Positions 1 to 8,163 of a stretch of DNA of 42,809 nucleotides are shown piece after piece (the first letter of the stretch is position 1; every line of letters starts with the position of its first letter). The notes beneath the pieces were generated by a model that did not search any database, was not told the DNA's origin, and saw only the letters and a list, made by a program, of their open reading frames with translations. This DNA is from Gemmatimonadota bacterium (GTDB lineage Bacteria > Gemmatimonadota > Gemmatimonadetes > Longimicrobiales > Gaopeijiaceae): assembly GCA_022826565.1 (NCBI GenBank), contig JAJDUP010000021.1:1-42809 (forward strand), written 5' to 3'. Both the position numbers and the translations under genes were made by a program.

Positions 1-684
1 CGCGAGGCGCTTTATCCATCTGGGCTCCTCGCTCAAGTCGCCTGTGCTGTCCACGACGACCTGCAAGATATTGGCGGCTTCCGCTACGATGAACTCCACC
101 CCGGCAGGAGTCTCGTATCGTACATCGACGCCGAACGTGTCACCGGTTGGCGTGGCAACGAACTGCACCGATGGCTCGACGAGCACCGGAGCGGAAGGGA
201 CGGTGGTGGCTCCCGAGAAGGCGCCGAGTTCCGTGGTGCCCGACAGGGTGTACCGGCCGCCCACCTCGATTGGCTCTGGAAGCTGGGCGCGCAAGCATGA
301 TACAGGCCCCTTCCAGGCCACCGACCCGGATATCAGATTGCACGCCCAAAGACCCTCTGGCGTATGCGAGTCCGGACCCTGCGAGAAGGTGGCCGTCCAT
401 CCCGGACCGGACAGTTGGGCACCGACCACCGGCGGACCGGCCAGGGTGTCGCGGTGCGGGTAGGTCGCAAGCAAGGTGGCGGTTTCGAATCCCGCACTGA
501 TCACGGCGGCGACCGCTATGACGTCTTCGTCGGGGACGAAGACTTCCGTCGGATGCGTGTAGTCGCACGCGCCCGCAGCCACGGCGGCGCCAAGTGCCGT
601 CAATGCGGCGATGAGGTGCGCAGGGCCGTGCCCACGGCGCTTGGCCCCGCGGCCCGTAGCCCTGTCTATCGAATTGTCATGCAT
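1..684 (-). CDS. Probable DUF4249-like lipoprotein (partial, C-terminus outside window)
   Basis: An open minus-strand frame runs from an ATG at 684 off the left edge, 228 codons without a stop. The start follows a GAGAGGA-type ribosome site. The N-terminus has Arg/Lys residues, then an Ala/Leu-rich stretch ending in AAGAC, a weak lipobox, so it is probably an outer-membrane or periplasmic lipoprotein. The mature part (beta-rich, with SGPGW and GGRYTLSG) resembles the DUF4249 proteins often encoded next to TonB-dependent receptors. It begins 33 bases after the receptor gene that ends at 718 and is probably co-transcribed, so it may be that receptor's surface partner. The family assignment comes from context and general look rather than a diagnostic motif; the reading frame itself is well supported. 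Confidence 0.6.
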   Translation of the reverse strand, partial: MHDNSIDRATGRGAKRRGHGPAHLIAALTALGAAVAAGACDYTHPTEVFVPDEDVIAVAAVISAGFETATLLATYPHRDTLAGPPVVGAQLSGPGWTATFSQGPDSHTPEGLWACNLISGSVAWKGPVSCLRAQLPEPIEVGGRYTLSGTTELGAFSGATTVPSAPVLVEPSVQFVATPTGDTFGVDVRYETPAGVEFIVAEAANILQVVVDSTGDLSEEPRWIKRLA

Positions 685-717
685 GACGAGATCCTCTCTC
701 AATCGGTTGGTAGGTCC

Positions 718-3042
718 CTAGAATCGGAATTCGAGACCCAGGAACGGGAGCATTGGAAGCTGTGGCGCGTACACGCGCTCGGTCACGCCGTCCCTGCGCT
801 GCTCCGGCGCGACGCCAACGACGTTGGGAAGGCTGAAGAGATTGGCGATGGAGGCGAAAGGCGTCAGCGTTCCGCCGCCGAACCAGTCCACGTCCTTCGA
901 GCCGCGCCAGCCCACGTCGATTCGCAGGTAGGGCGGCAGCGTCGCCGAGTTGTAGTCTCCCGCGAAGTTCAGGACATCGTCGTAGAGACCACCCGCGCGC
1001 GCATCGGGGGACTGGTAGGCGACGAAAGGCAAGAAGGCCACGATGGGCGTCGTCGGCTGTCCGCTGCGTGCAGAAAAGCGCACCGACCAGGTCGAGCCGC
1101 CACGTTGCAGGCTCGCACTCAACTCCCCTTCGTGATCCCTATGGAATCGGGGTGTATAGGTGCGGCCGCCGACGGTTCGGGTCACTTTGGCCCAGCGGTA
1201 GCTGCCGATCACGGTTGCCCCACCGCCAGCCGGAGCCCAGCTCCAAGTGGACTCCAGCCCCTTGGCCGTGCCGCTTCCCAGCTCGCGCCTCGACGGCTCG
1301 ACGAGCATGAGCGATTCGATGGGATTGTTGTTCAAGGCGGGAAGACGAAGATTGTCCATCCGCCGGGCGAAGGCTTCCACCCGAACGCGCACGCCGTGGG
1401 TGCCGCCCTCCCAGCCGCCGGACACTTCGGAGTTCCTTAGTAGCGGACCCTCTTGGACCGGAGCCAAGAGGTCGTAGGCCAGATAGCTCGACGAGACCGG
1501 TTCTTCGCTGCGGATCGACGACAGCGCTTGATGTGACCGGCTGGCGGAAAGCCAAGCCCTCCAACGAGGCCGTTGGTACGACAGCTCCGCGAAGGGCGAC
1601 AGCGCCCCCTCGACGCCGAAGAAGTGGTCGGCGCGAAGGCCCCCTCCAACCGCGAACCCGCCGCCCATGGTTGCCTTCATGCTGCCGAACGCAGCGATCC
1701 TCGTCGCCGCGGGCGCAAGATCGAAAGCCTCGAAGAGGTCGTGCGGGTCGCTACCGTCCCACTCACTGCCGACGGCGCTGTGTGACGCCTCGAAACGAGT
1801 CGCCTGCACTCCCCCGTCTAGCGTCAGGTCGCCGGACTGCCGCCGGAGCCGCACTTCGGCCCGGTACTCGCCCATCATGCCGCGCACGACCGAGGAGGTG
1901 TCGGCGTCAATCGCCTTGCCCTGAAACACCGTGTAGTCGCCCGAGAACCGGCTGTGCCCGACGCTCAGATCGACCAGGGTGGCCGAGCCAAGCCGGTCCC
2001 GGTAGTGTGCGGCCAGTGCCATGTTCCCCCAAATCGCCCTTGAGGCCCGGCCAAGCGCTGCGTCTCCCTCGGGGACATCTTCGGGCCTCGAATCGAGGCC
2101 CTCGTCGTTCCAGTAGCCCGTCAGCGAGAGTCGGCGAACCCCACCGAGATCCTTCGTGAACTTTCCATGAACGTCGCCGAAGGAGTACGGCACCGTGGAG
2201 TTGTCCAGAATCGTTCCCAGTCCGGCCGTAAGCAGGTCGATGTATGAGCGTCTGGCGTCCACGAGGAACGACGCCGACTGACCCACCGGTCCCTCGGCGG
2301 ACATGCGGAGCGAGGCAATCCCCAATGAGCCGCTTGAGCGGAAGCTGTCCCGCGCCCCATCCCGGGTGGCCACGTCGATGGCACCCGAGAGCGACCCCAC
2401 CGCCAGCGCTTCGCTCGACGATCCCGTGAGCAGAGTAACCCGATTGACGGCCTCGGCGTTGAGCGCCGCCACGAATCCCCCGACGTGGAACGGGTTGAAG
2501 ATCCGCACTCCGTCCAGGAAGACCGGCGTGCCTTCGCTCGCCCCGCCCCGAATGAACGGTGCCGCCACCCAGTCGGACGCCGGCGATGCGGCGGGGGAAA
2601 GGGCCGTGGCGCGGAGCACATCCGTTTCCAGCACCACGGGCTGTGCGCGCACCAATTCCCGGTCCACCACGAAGGCTCCCGGAGACGACGACAACGGGTC
2701 GGCCGCCCGTCGTGCATTGACGCGTATCTCCTCAAGCGCGATCGGCTGCGCTCGAAGCAGGATCGTGAGTTCACCGTCCAAAGCCTGCGTCAATTCCATG
2801 CGCCAAGGCGCGTATCCGAAGGCATCCACGGTGAGGATGCCGATGGCATCGCCAGCATCGAGTCCCGCCATCGTAAAGGCGCCGAATCTGTCAGTGACCG
2901 TTTCCCTTGGTGGAACCTCGGGGATCTCGACCGTCACTCGCGCGAATGCGACCGGCTCCAGGTCCGTACTGTCCCGGACCACTCCGGTCACCACCGCCTG
3001 CTGCAAGGCAACGGCCACCACTGTTGCTGCTACGCTGATCAT
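718..3042 (-). CDS. TonB-dependent receptor with carboxypeptidase-regulatory-like N-terminal domain
   Basis: 774 aa. After a short hydrophobic N-terminus, residues about 16-100 form a CarboxypepD_reg-like beta-sandwich (VVTGVVRDSTDLEPV, then DRFGAFTM). Residues about 105-235 are a plug domain (FIRGGASEGTPVFLDGVRI, then SGAIDVATRDG), and the rest is a beta-barrel ending in FLGLEFRF, the terminal aromatic expected of outer-membrane proteins. It should take up a bulky substrate across the outer membrane using TonB energy; the substrate is unknown. The ATG follows an AAAGGAAAG ribosome site. The signal peptide is unusually short and lacks basic residues, but no better in-frame start is visible upstream. 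A putative DUF4249-like lipoprotein follows in the same direction. Confidence 0.93.
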   Translation of the reverse strand: MISVAATVVAVALQQAVVTGVVRDSTDLEPVAFARVTVEIPEVPPRETVTDRFGAFTMAGLDAGDAIGILTVDAFGYAPWRMELTQALDGELTILLRAQPIALEEIRVNARRAADPLSSSPGAFVVDRELVRAQPVVLETDVLRATALSPAASPASDWVAAPFIRGGASEGTPVFLDGVRIFNPFHVGGFVAALNAEAVNRVTLLTGSSSEALAVGSLSGAIDVATRDGARDSFRSSGSLGIASLRMSAEGPVGQSASFLVDARRSYIDLLTAGLGTILDNSTVPYSFGDVHGKFTKDLGGVRRLSLTGYWNDEGLDSRPEDVPEGDAALGRASRAIWGNMALAAHYRDRLGSATLVDLSVGHSRFSGDYTVFQGKAIDADTSSVVRGMMGEYRAEVRLRRQSGDLTLDGGVQATRFEASHSAVGSEWDGSDPHDLFEAFDLAPAATRIAAFGSMKATMGGGFAVGGGLRADHFFGVEGALSPFAELSYQRPRWRAWLSASRSHQALSSIRSEEPVSSSYLAYDLLAPVQEGPLLRNSEVSGGWEGGTHGVRVRVEAFARRMDNLRLPALNNNPIESLMLVEPSRRELGSGTAKGLESTWSWAPAGGGATVIGSYRWAKVTRTVGGRTYTPRFHRDHEGELSASLQRGGSTWSVRFSARSGQPTTPIVAFLPFVAYQSPDARAGGLYDDVLNFAGDYNSATLPPYLRIDVGWRGSKDVDWFGGGTLTPFASIANLFSLPNVVGVAPEQRRDGVTERVYAPQLPMLPFLGLEFRF

Positions 3043-3144
3043 TTGTTCTTTCCTTTCATTCTTCCCTGTCTCCTACCTTGGTTCGGTCGAACCAGGGGGC
3101 GGCAGGCCAGCCCGCGCCCACCACCCCCCGATTCGGGGCGGATC

Positions 3145-3432
3145 CTACTCGTCGTCGTCTCCTGAGCCGTTGCCGCCGCCCGGCAGCTTCTGACCGCACG
3201 CGTACGTCGCGCACTCGTCGTCGCCGACCCAGTCGCAACCGGTGAGGTATCCCGGGTTCATGACGCACTCGTCACTGGCCCAGAACTTCCACCAAGGAGC
3301 CGGATCGCACTCGTCCTGCTCGCAGGTCTCCTCGGTCTGCGCGTAGACGGGCGCAGGCCCAACTGTCCCGCCCACGGCCACACCCGTAGCGAAGAGCGTG
3401 GCCAGTGCAAGGAAGGAAATCACCCTCGTCAT
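3145..3432 (-). CDS. Small secreted cysteine-rich protein, unknown function
   Basis: 95 aa from the ATG at 3432, which sits behind a near-perfect AGGAGG; a longer frame upstream lacks such a site. Residues 1-30 are a classical signal peptide ending near VYAQ. The mature chain of about 65 residues is acidic and carries six cysteines (CEQDEC, DEC, TGC, DEC, YAC), enough for three disulfides, and ends in a Gly/Asp/Glu-rich tail. It lies just upstream of the TonB receptor gene in the same direction, 102 bases away, so it may share a transcript. I recognise no family. Periplasmic or secreted location is inferred from the leader. Confidence 0.75.
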   Translation of the reverse strand: MTRVISFLALATLFATGVAVGGTVGPAPVYAQTEETCEQDECDPAPWWKFWASDECVMNPGYLTGCDWVGDDECATYACGQKLPGGGNGSGDDDE

Positions 3433-3835
3433 CGGAATCCTCCTGTTCTGAGGGTTGGTTGTGATGGCCGCGAAGGACTGCGGCCAATGGACGCAACAAC
3501 GTTCGGGCTTTTTCGCGGTGTCGAATAGAGTGCTGGACACCCCGCTCAATGCGGAATCTTCCCCCCCTTGTAGGGGGTTAATCGGAAAGCGGTCGCCGTC
3601 AGCACGGTTTCACGTTTCGGTCGCCCGTTGACTCTCAGGGAACCGGGACAGCGTCGCCCGCAACGCAATCCCACAGCGACCTGCCCGCCATCGCGACTGC
3701 GGGGTTGTTTGCCACATCGCTGGCGGAGCCCCCTTCCGAGCGGCGAACGCTGTCGAACACCTCTGAAGGCCAACGGACTTCAAGGCATTCTCTGTGGGTT
3801 GACTTCCCTCCACGCGGCCCTTCACCGTTTCGGGC
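3433..3835. other. Intergenic region without a recognised gene
   Basis: About 400 bases separate two divergent genes. A C/G hairpin (CCCCC ttgta GGGGG, 3563-3577) is the only obvious structure. A TTGACT near 3798 could be a -35 box for the rightward gene, but no convincing -10 follows. Long frames here on either strand lack ribosome sites and protein-like composition, so I treat them as chance. Confidence 0.4.
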
Positions 3836-4819
3836 ATGGAGACGACGAAGCAACGGTTCGACCTGACGGAGGGCAGAGCGGTCCCCGGTCTCAGGGAGCG
3901 CGCAGAAGGGTTGAAGCCCTTCGGCTGGAAAGGACGCCGCGCCGAATGGATCGCGCTCGCCTGCTGTCACGGCGGCGTGTTCACCCGCGTGCAGTGGACG
4001 GGCTTCCTCGGGTGCCACCACGAAAAGGTGGGCCGCGCCGTTCGCAAGCTCGTCGCCCAGGGCGGGGCCGTCGAGGAGAAGCCGCCCGGCATCAAAGGCA
4101 TCGGACGGATCTGCCGGATCCACGGTCGCCCTATCTACAAGGCGCTCGGTTTGGGGGACCGCCGCCGCCGGAGGATCACGTCGCCGGAAGTGACGATGCG
4201 GCGCCTGCTCGGGCTCGACTACGTGCTCGAACATCCCCGCCTGCCGTGGCTGCCGACCGAAGCCGACCGGGTGGCCGCCTTCGAGGCGCTCGGGATCGAG
4301 CGCGGGCTTCTTCCCCAACGGGTCTACCGCGGCGCGCTCGGGGGTCTCCGGCGCTTCTTCCCGCTCGGGCTGCCCATCGCGTTGGACACGGAGCGCGCCG
4401 TCTTCGTCTACGCCGAGCCGGGTTACGAGACCACGACGGCGATCCGCTCGTGGGGCGCGAAGCACGGCGATCTCTGGAAGCGGCTCTGGGACCTCGGCCT
4501 CAAGATCGAGGTGGTGGCGGTCGTCCGGAGATCGAAGGAGTACGGGAGGACGAGCAGGGTGCTGGCCAACTGGTCGCGGTATCCGCGCCCGTCCGAAATC
4601 GACGAGGAGACCCGGCGCGACATCGCCCGCATCGAGCAGGCCATCCTCGGGGGAGATGTTCGCACCCTCGACGAATACGGTGGTTTGAACGCCGCCCTGA
4701 AGCGCGCCGTGGCCCTTGAGAACCGCGCGCGAAGGCGTGCGGGCCGGGGGTTGACGGAAAGCGTCAAGACATGGAGTTCGGACCGGCTGGCGGGGGCTCG
4801 AATCTGGTGGGAGTCCTGA
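3836..4819 (+). CDS. Uncharacterised protein with winged-helix-like N-terminus, mobile-element associated
   Basis: 327 aa, intact. Residues about 35-105 look like a winged-helix unit (a CHGGVFTRVQWTGFLG helix pair, then VGRAVRKLVAQGGAVEEK as recognition helix and wing), reminiscent of replication-relaxation-type DNA-binding proteins. Residues 120-230 form a second domain with LLGLDYVLEHPRLPWLPTEA, LPQRVYRG, an alternating strand ending FVYAEPG, and WGAKHGDLWKRLWDLG. The C-terminus is helical and rich in Arg. There is no signal peptide, so it should be cytoplasmic. It lies upstream of two structured repeats and a tyrosine integrase, all in one orientation, suggesting a role in mobile-element biology. 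No catalytic motif is seen. The ATG has no clear Shine-Dalgarno sequence. Coding is well supported; function is unknown. Confidence 0.75.
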   Translation: METTKQRFDLTEGRAVPGLRERAEGLKPFGWKGRRAEWIALACCHGGVFTRVQWTGFLGCHHEKVGRAVRKLVAQGGAVEEKPPGIKGIGRICRIHGRPIYKALGLGDRRRRRITSPEVTMRRLLGLDYVLEHPRLPWLPTEADRVAAFEALGIERGLLPQRVYRGALGGLRRFFPLGLPIALDTERAVFVYAEPGYETTTAIRSWGAKHGDLWKRLWDLGLKIEVVAVVRRSKEYGRTSRVLANWSRYPRPSEIDEETRRDIARIEQAILGGDVRTLDEYGGLNAALKRAVALENRARRRAGRGLTESVKTWSSDRLAGARIWWES

Positions 4820-4919
4820 TGTGCTGGGCCGTACCGGAGGTGTGCAAGAGACAATGGGGGTCGATGCACATTTTGGCGCTCCGGCGATGCGCACCGGCTG
4901 TCCTGCATATCCGCTGGCG

Positions 4920-5101
4920 CGGGAACGTCTTGCGGCTTCGCCGCGCGGTCGACCGGGGCGCGGGAGCCGCTTGGGGAGTGGTGGGGAGCGACCCCAGGGG
5001 CACAGGTGCCCGGTTCGGGCGCGGGGCCGTGCGCGTTTTCGCACGCTCGTCCCCGCCCCCTGCTGGGGTCGCTCCCCAATCAGCAATCCGTTCCGGAAGG
5101 G
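4920..5101 (-). repeat. Structured dispersed repeat, copy D (inverted relative to the others)
   Basis: Core is a perfect 16-bp inverted repeat: TGGGGAGCGACCCCAG at 4982-4997 and its complement at 5063-5078. The 65-base interior folds again: GGGCAC/GTGCCC at 4998-5011, then a GC-rich stem capped by GTGCG-cgtttt-CGCAC. The flank to the right (AATCAGCAATCC...GGAAGGG) is the reverse complement of the left flank of copy C, so this copy points the other way. To the left is GCGGCttcGCCGC (4932-4944), matching the second hairpin of copies A and C. The interior differs from the other copies, which keep a GGGATG/CATCCC hairpin there. Confidence 0.75.
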
Positions 5102-5213
5102 TGCCGAGCGCCGCGTCGAGGCGGCGGATGACCCGTTGGCCGACCGCATGGTCGTCGGGCTGTCCGGCATCGCCGACGAAGACAGGGATGCCCCCGTTCC
5201 GCCTCGCCTGTAG

Positions 5214-5446
5214 CCTTCCCGCATGGGACCGCTGGTCCGTAGCGACCCCGCGGGGGGTGGGATGCAGTATGCACATCCCAACCCTCCCCCGTGGCACGCC
5301 AAGCGTCCAGGGAGGGGGGTCGCTACGGTCACGGCCTCCGTTTCCGGCGCGGCACAGCCGCCCCGCAGACCGTGGCACAACCGCAATCCGGACAAGGACT
5401 TGCGTAGACGAAGCCGTGCACGTCCGAACGGCGATTCCGCGCACAT
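5214..5446 (+). repeat. Structured dispersed repeat, copy A
   Basis: Order: CTTCCCGCAnGGG flank, outer arm CCGTAGCGACCCC (5237-5249), inner hairpin GGGATG/CATCCC (5259-5264 and 5274-5279), closing arm GGGGTCGCTACGG (5316-5328, perfect complement), a second hairpin around GCGGCacaGCCGC bounded by CACGG/CCGTG, then a conserved tail ending at CCGCGCACAT. It aligns nearly end to end with copy C at 40893-41125, and more loosely with copy B. The arm carries TA where copies B, C and D carry G/C, with the matching change in the partner arm. It lies about 310 bases before the integrase start. Confidence 0.85.
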
Positions 5447-5757
5447 CGGGTCTGTTGCACATGTGCGGCTTCATCCGGGCACCGACCCGTCCATTTCGGG
5501 TCTTGGATCAACCTCCCGCGTCGATTCCAAGCGCCACCTTGAAAACAGCGCTTGAACCGTAGCCCACGACTCGAAGATTTGGAAGGCCGACTGCTATTTG
5601 GACCCCCCGGACAACGCCCCTTCGACCGTCTCGAACGGCTTGAGAGTCCGAGTGCCCGGCAACCTTGGTCCCAGGAATGCACTGGCGGAGAAACCCGCTC
5701 TCCGCGATACTTCGTTCGCGCAGATCGTGCAGTCCATCTATCGAGAGGAATCGAACG

Positions 5758-6924
5758 ATGGCACGCACGAAACGAAGTCGGCGCTCGTACGGCGCCGGCG
5801 AATGGGGCCGGAACCGGGTCAGGATCTTCCCGGACCCGAAGACCGGCATGTTCCAGATCGAGTGGCGAGAGAACGGGCGCAGGTTCACCCGGTCCCTCAA
5901 GCACCGTGACTGGCGGCGGGCGAAGCGGCAGGCGGACGAATTCGCGGCCGGGTTCGTCGGCCCGGACCTGAACGGCGAGGCGGAAGCCGAGCCGGAGCCG
6001 CTCACTCTGGAGAAGCTGTTTGAAATCTACGGTGAGGAGGTGACGCCGACCAAGAGCGTGTGCTCCCGGCAATACGACCGGGGTGCGTTGGCGATGTTCC
6101 TCCGGTTCTTCGGGAAGGACCGGAAGCCCGCAACGCTTTCGCAACGCGACTGGGACCGGTTCATTCGGGCGAGGCGGGCGGGCCGGGTCGGACCGAGCGG
6201 GAGACCCGTTTTCGACAGGACGGTCGAACGAGACCTGCGATTCCTGCTCGCGGTCCTCAACTGGGCCGCGCGGTCGCGGAACGAGGCGGGAGAACTTCTC
6301 CTCGACTCCAACCCCCTGAAGGGCTTGAGGGTGCCCAGGGAGAAGAACCCAACCCGGGTGATTCTCTCTCAGGCGGAGTACGAGGCGCTGCTCCGGGTGT
6401 CCGCCCAGATCGATTGGCGCTTTCGCGTGGCGCTCGTGCTCGCGCACGAGACGGGCCACCGAATCGGCGCCATCCGCCACCTGAGGTGGTGCGACATCGA
6501 CACGGGATCCGGGGTCATTTGGTGGCGTGCGGAGCACGATAAGACAGGCTTCGAGCATCGGACACCCGTGACCGACGAGGCGCTAAGGGTGCTGGAAGAG
6601 GCGCGGAAGGCGAACCCCGGGAACGGCGACGCTCCCGTGTTGCCCGCCCGCAGGGACTCCGCGAGGAGCGTGGGCCACGGCACGGCGCGCGACTGGTGGA
6701 ACAGGGCCGAAGCGCTCGCCGGACTGGAGCGCAAGCGTGGCAGGGGCTGGCATTCGCTGAGGCGGAAGTTTGCTTCCGACCTGATGGACCAGCCACTCAA
6801 GGTGCTCTGCGAACTCGGAGGCTGGAGGACGGCACAGACGGTGCTCCAGTGTTATCAGAGACCCGACGAGGATCGGCTCAAGAAGGCGCTCGCGGAGCGG
6901 CGGGTCAACCCTTCCCCCAGTTAG
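5758..6924 (+). CDS. Tyrosine recombinase / phage-type integrase
   Basis: 388 aa from the ATG at 5758, which follows GAGAGG; the frame is open further upstream but without a better site. Residues 1-60 are a small arm-binding domain (WGRNRVRIFPDPKTGMFQIEW), about 75-170 a SAM-like core-binding domain, about 200-380 the catalytic domain. Catalytic residues visible in order: Arg in TGHRIGAIRHLRW, Lys in HDKTGFEH, H-x-x-R in WHSLRRKFAS, Trp in LGGWRTAQT, and the Tyr nucleophile in LQCYQRPD. All are intact, so the enzyme should be active. It would cut and rejoin DNA for integration or excision of its element. Fragments of close relatives lie at 37.9 and 39.7 kb. Confidence 0.93.
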   Translation: MARTKRSRRSYGAGEWGRNRVRIFPDPKTGMFQIEWRENGRRFTRSLKHRDWRRAKRQADEFAAGFVGPDLNGEAEAEPEPLTLEKLFEIYGEEVTPTKSVCSRQYDRGALAMFLRFFGKDRKPATLSQRDWDRFIRARRAGRVGPSGRPVFDRTVERDLRFLLAVLNWAARSRNEAGELLLDSNPLKGLRVPREKNPTRVILSQAEYEALLRVSAQIDWRFRVALVLAHETGHRIGAIRHLRWCDIDTGSGVIWWRAEHDKTGFEHRTPVTDEALRVLEEARKANPGNGDAPVLPARRDSARSVGHGTARDWWNRAEALAGLERKRGRGWHSLRRKFASDLMDQPLKVLCELGGWRTAQTVLQCYQRPDEDRLKKALAERRVNPSPS

Positions 6925-7003
6925 CGGGAGTCAATTGGCGGGACCCGAGGCGCCAAATCGTGTAACTTCAATCGGGGTAAGGGGAAATCAACTCCGATAC
7001 GTT

Positions 7004-7018
7004 CTGCCATTTTGGCAG
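7004..7018. promoter_or_regulatory. Palindrome CTGCCATTTTGGCAG upstream of hsp20
   Basis: A perfect 6-bp inverted repeat around a TTT centre, 111 bases before the Hsp20 start and just upstream of a sigma54-like element. The size and symmetry fit a dimeric activator or repressor site. No regulator is encoded nearby, so its identity is open. Confidence 0.5.
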
Positions 7019-7026
7019 CCTTCCGC

Positions 7027-7042
7027 TGGCACGGGTTCTGCT
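7027..7042 (+). promoter_or_regulatory. Candidate sigma54 (-24/-12) promoter for hsp20
   Basis: TGGCACGGGTTCTGCT has the invariant GG and GC separated by exactly 10 bases and a full TGGCAC -24 box; the -12 box is TCTGC rather than TTGC. It lies about 90 bases before the Hsp20 start. Short motifs arise by chance in G+C-rich DNA, so this is tentative. Confidence 0.4.
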
Positions 7043-7129
7043 GTACCGCGGGGTCGGCCCGCCGAGGACGGGGCAACGGCCTGGCGAGCCCGACACCACA
7101 ACACGCCTATCAGCGAAAGGACCCATGCA

Positions 7130-7585
7130 ATGTCTCTGATCAAGCACACCCACCGTCCGAACCCCTGGAACGACCTCGACGTCCTCGCCAACCGGATGAG
7201 CCGCATCTTCGGCGACTCCGGGTTCGGCAACCTGACCTACGGCGCAGGCTGGGTTCCCCCGGTCAGCGTCGAGGAGCGCAACGACGAGATTCTGCTCACC
7301 GCGGAGCTCCCCGGGATGACGGAGGACTCGGTCGAGATCAACCTCGAGAACAACGTCCTCACCATCTCGGGCGAGAAGACCGAGTCGCGGGAAGAGGGTG
7401 GGCCGACCGGCAAGTTCCACCTCGTGGAGCGCAGCTTCGGCTCCTTCCGCCGGTCGTTCACGCTGCCGCGCACGATCCGCGCCGACGGCATCACGGCCGA
7501 CTTCGACAACGGCCTGCTCACCGTGCGGCTGCCGAAGGCCGACGAGGCCCTCAGCCGGAAGATCGAGGTGAGCCGCCGGAACTGA
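7130..7585 (+). CDS. Small heat-shock protein, Hsp20/alpha-crystallin family
   Basis: 151 aa from the ATG at 7130 behind AAAGGA; the longer in-frame extension has no ribosome site. Residues 1-40 are the variable N-terminus. Residues about 42-145 form the alpha-crystallin domain with VSVEERNDEILLTAELPGM, the strand NNVLTISGEK, the FGSFRRSFTLP segment and the conserved GLLTVRLPKA, and the C-terminus includes IEV as the I-x-V anchor. It is an ATP-independent holdase that binds unfolding proteins in the cytoplasm. It is transcribed alone; a large hairpin follows the stop. Confidence 0.95.
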   Translation: MSLIKHTHRPNPWNDLDVLANRMSRIFGDSGFGNLTYGAGWVPPVSVEERNDEILLTAELPGMTEDSVEINLENNVLTISGEKTESREEGGPTGKFHLVERSFGSFRRSFTLPRTIRADGITADFDNGLLTVRLPKADEALSRKIEVSRRN

Positions 7586-7595
7586 TCCGGTCCTC

Positions 7596-7641
7596 GACAG
7601 GCCCCGGGTCGGCACGAAGTATTGTGCGACCCGGGACTGTC
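7596..7641 (+). terminator. Hairpin terminator after hsp20
   Basis: A long stem (GACAGGCCCCGGGTCG pairing with CGACCCGGGACTGTC, small mismatches, loop GAAGTATT) begins about 10 bases after the hsp20 stop. No T-run follows, as is common in G+C-rich genomes. A second small hairpin (GGCCACG/CGTGGCC) lies at 7648-7665. Confidence 0.6.
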
Positions 7642-7674
7642 GGCCTCGGCCACGCGCTCGTGGCCCGGCACTCC

Positions 7675-7713
7675 GAGGGGCGGGTGCGGTGAAGGTCGCC
7701 GCGCCCGCCCCTC
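7675..7713 (-). terminator. Hairpin terminator after the small lipoprotein gene
   Basis: GAGGGGCGGG at 7675-7684 pairs perfectly with CCCGCCCCTC at 7704-7713, directly beyond the stop at 7715 on the minus strand. It lies between convergent genes and may act both ways. Confidence 0.55.
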
Positions 7714-7714
7714 C

Positions 7715-8163
7715 TCAATTCCGCTTCCGCACAAACGTCACCGTCTGGCCCGAGAACCCCTCAGGCCGCGCCGATCCGCCGCTCTCCGGATCCCCGGGCT
7801 CGAAGTCGACGCGGAACCGGTCGGGCCCCAGCATCTCCACGATGCCGAAGAGCGTCCGTCCGGCCACGGGCCCGGTCGACCACGGGCCGACATCCAGGTG
7901 AAACGGCGTCACGGTGTAGTCGACCCTGTAGTCCACAGCGAAGGTGTCGGGCCCCTGGGGAAGATCCAGCACCCAGCGGGACCGGCCGTCCTCTTCGAAG
8001 ATGTAGGTCATGGAAGGGGGCGCGGACCCGACCGACACCCATTCCCCCAACAGGGGTTCGGACGAATCCCCGCAGGACAGTACGGCCAGGGCCATGGAGA
8101 CCGCCGACAGCGAGGTGGACACGGCCGATACGAGCCCGTTGCCGCCGGCCCGGCAGCCGCCCC

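Noticed and set aside
4920..5446. CRISPR array
   Set aside because: Copies are long, few, widely spaced, in mixed orientation and internally palindromic; no regular spacers or cas genes.
3635..5446. 603-codon minus-strand ORF
   Set aside because: It lies antisense to the 327-aa gene and runs through both repeats; it is Arg/Pro-rich without a ribosome site.
5758..6924. Diversity-generating retroelement or retron linked to the repeats
   Set aside because: No reverse transcriptase gene, template/variable repeat pair or msr-msd arrangement is visible.
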